Shown here: one piece after another, positions 51,023-52,307 of the stretch
Position numbering within the stretch: the stretch's first letter is position 1
Layout: each line of letters starts with the position of its first letter
Assembly (NCBI RefSeq): GCF_023638055.1
Contig: NZ_JAKRVY010000008.1
Coordinates: forward strand, 84,148 to 136,454
DNA: 52,307 nt
Direction: 5' to 3'
Source: Natranaeroarchaeum aerophilus
Lineage (GTDB): Archaea > Halobacteriota > Halobacteria > Halobacteriales > Natronoarchaeaceae
The notes under the pieces: generated by a model
Database searches by the model: none
What the model was told of the DNA's origin: nothing
The model's input: only the letters and a program-made list of their open reading frames with translations
Program-made: the position numbers and the translations under genes

Positions 51023-52165
51023 ATGTCCGACGAGACGACTCCGGTCATCGCTGCGGCGTATCGCACACCACAGGGCAAAGAGGACGGCGTTTTCGCCGAT
51101 CTACGGAGCGAGGACCTTTCGGTCCCGCTAATCGACCACATACTCGACGAAACTGGCCTCACCGGCGCGGAGATCGACGACCTGCTCTGGGGCTGTGCAC
51201 AGCAGCGCGACGAGCAGGGTAACAACATGGCGCGCGTGATCGCCTTGCTCTCTGAACTGGGCGAATCGGTCCCCGCTTCGACGATTAACCGCTGGTGTGC
51301 CTCCTCCATGCAGTCGGTCATCTCGGCAGCCGACGCCATCGCGGCTGGAAACCGCGACGCCGTGATCGCGGGCGGCGTCGAGTCCATGAGCCGTGTCCCG
51401 ATGGGGGAGAACACGCACAACGTCCATCCACGACTCGCCGAACTGTACAACATCGGCGAGCTCCAGATGGGGATGACCGCCGAGAAGGTCTCGGAAGAAC
51501 ACGACGTCTCCCGCGAGAAACAGGACGAGTACGCTCTGCAGAGTCAGCAGCGCGCCCACGAGGCGACCGAGTCAGGACGGTTCGATGACGAGATCGTACC
51601 GATCGAAACGGAGGAGGGAACCGTGACCGAGGACGAGGGGATCCGCCCGGACACCTCTCTGGAGAAACTCGCAGGCCTGCCGACCGTGTTCAAATCCGAC
51701 GGGACGGTGACGCCGGGGAACGCCTCACAGGTCAGCGATGGCGCAGCGGCGACGCTCGTGACGAGCAAAGCCTTCGCCGACGAGCACGACCTTGACGTCC
51801 TCGCAGAGGTCGGCGCGAACAACGTTGCGGGCGTCGATCCGACGGTGATGGGGATCGGCCCGGTACCGGCGACCCGTGGCTTGCTCGACCGTGCCGACCG
51901 GGACATCGAGGAGTACGACCTCGTCGAACTCAACGAAGCGTTCGCAAGCCAGGCCGTGTACTCCCGGGACGAACTGGGGATCGACCCCGAGACGTTCAAC
52001 GTCAACGGCGGCGCGATCGCGATCGGCCATCCGCTCGGCGCGAGCGGCGCGCGCCTGCCCGTGACGCTCATCCACGAGATGCAAAAGCGCGACGCCGACC
52101 GCGGACTGGCGACGCTCTGTGTGGGCTTCGGTCAGGGTGCGGCGATCGAGTTCGAACGTCCCTGA
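51023..52165 (+). CDS. Acetyl-CoA C-acyltransferase (thiolase)
   Basis: The 380-residue thiolase has the nucleophile Cys in NRWCASSM near residue 92, NVNGGAIAIGHPLGASGARL with the His/GHP motif, and a second Cys in ATLCVGFGQGAA near the end. It joins or splits acyl-CoA chains and would work with the acyl-CoA synthetases at 31-35 kb in fatty-acid breakdown. I place the start at 51023 from the TATA position; an in-frame ATG at 51002 exists. The last 35 bp of the gene are repeated downstream (see the repeat at 52131). Confidence 0.95.
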   Translation: MSDETTPVIAAAYRTPQGKEDGVFADLRSEDLSVPLIDHILDETGLTGAEIDDLLWGCAQQRDEQGNNMARVIALLSELGESVPASTINRWCASSMQSVISAADAIAAGNRDAVIAGGVESMSRVPMGENTHNVHPRLAELYNIGELQMGMTAEKVSEEHDVSREKQDEYALQSQQRAHEATESGRFDDEIVPIETEEGTVTEDEGIRPDTSLEKLAGLPTVFKSDGTVTPGNASQVSDGAAATLVTSKAFADEHDLDVLAEVGANNVAGVDPTVMGIGPVPATRGLLDRADRDIEEYDLVELNEAFASQAVYSRDELGIDPETFNVNGGAIAIGHPLGASGARLPVTLIHEMQKRDADRGLATLCVGFGQGAAIEFERP

Positions 52166-52307
52166 AGCGATCAACCTGGGTCTTTTGGCCCAGATTTTGC
52201 GAGACCGACCGCGAGCACGGCGAGCGAGTCGGTCGAGACAAAAGGTGGTCGCGTCAGGGTGCGGCGATCGAGTTCGAACGTCCCTGAAGCGATCAACCTG
52301 GGTCTTT
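52131..52307. repeat. 122-bp tandem duplication covering the thiolase 3' end
   Basis: Positions 52131-52185 and 52253-52307 are identical over 55 bp, as far as the window allows, with a period of 122 bp. The second copy repeats the last 35 bp of the thiolase gene (including the stop) and the start of the hairpin region. The copy may continue past the edge. A second repeat within it, GACCGAC/GTCGGTC (52203-52234), is an inverted repeat. Confidence 0.9.
52176..52198 (+). terminator. Hairpin plus T-run after thiolase
   Basis: CTGGG (52176-52180) pairs with CCCAG (52189-52193) around TCTTTTGG, then ATTTT. This resembles a termination site 10 bp after the stop. It is inside the duplicated unit; the second copy is cut by the window edge. 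Confidence 0.4.

Noticed and set aside
1-52307. CRISPR arrays, transposases, rRNA and tRNA genes
   Set aside because: No regularly spaced repeat series, transposase motif or RNA gene signature was recognised by eye.

Overview
The window is a stretch of haloarchaeal (class Halobacteria) chromosome. The evidence is the strongly acidic, Asp/Glu-rich proteins, the high GC content outside the first 2 kb, and the many leaderless genes with an AT-rich TATA element about 27 bp before the start codon. It also carries Tat-type lipoproteins and archaeal information-processing genes: aIF2-gamma, RpoE1, Spt4, S24e, S27ae, a Kae1-Bud32 fusion and a DUF359 dephospho-CoA kinase. I see no rRNA, tRNA, CRISPR array or transposase gene.

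Layout. Positions 1-2050 have visibly lower GC and look accessory: the start of a Tat-exported protein running off the left edge, a 410-bp intergenic region with several inverted repeats, and a two-gene MNT nucleotidyltransferase/HEPN pair resembling a type VII toxin-antitoxin module. Positions 2096-10324 are core-type metabolic and regulatory genes: an AIR-synthase-like protein, an internally duplicated unknown protein, a 2Fe-2S ferredoxin, an ASCH protein, UspA, a purine phosphoribosyltransferase, an EamA exporter, an HTH regulator overlapping a DUF429 gene, and an orphan SdhA/FrdA-like flavoprotein. Positions 10434-13710 hold two small membrane proteins and a PhnD-PhnC-PhnE-type ABC importer.

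Positions 13738-18930 contain a malate:quinone oxidoreductase-like enzyme, an amphi-Trp/DUF1508 protein, and an ABC-2 exporter (ATPase plus permease). Positions 19208-24132 run from pyruvate kinase through an NfeD-SPFH membrane pair to a two-wHTH regulator and a small DUF7123-like protein. Positions 24260-30279 encode a DUF84 NTPase and chorismate synthase (joined stop-start), a type IV uracil-DNA glycosylase, a CxxC microprotein, a PHP hydrolase, an NTF2-like protein, seryl-tRNA synthetase and a zinc-ribbon membrane protein. Positions 30379-36145 hold an MBL hydrolase, two tandem paralogous acyl-CoA synthetases and a cyclase-family hydrolase.

Positions 36162-44667 are an information-processing block on the minus strand (aIF2-gamma, PIN, RpoE1, Spt4, dephospho-CoA kinase, then S24e, S27ae, Kae1-Bud32). 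It is split by about 3.4 kb of plus-strand regulatory and membrane genes (38513-41711). Between the two halves lies a long hairpin (38377-38433) that may be a structured RNA. The right end carries a lactate permease preceded by an overlapping 27-codon leader ORF, a DUF5787 protein, a PhnP-like MBL hydrolase in an operon with an AAA ATPase that has a His-rich tail, a membrane protein and a thiolase. The last 122 bp of the thiolase region are duplicated in tandem up to the window edge.

Most of the window is ordinary haloarchaeal chromosome. The parts most worth a second look are the MNT/HEPN locus with its promoter-overlapping inverted repeat, the lctP leader ORF, the hairpin next to S24e, the internally duplicated protein at 3260, and the 122-bp tandem duplication at the right edge. 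All functional calls come from reading motifs by eye; no database search was run.
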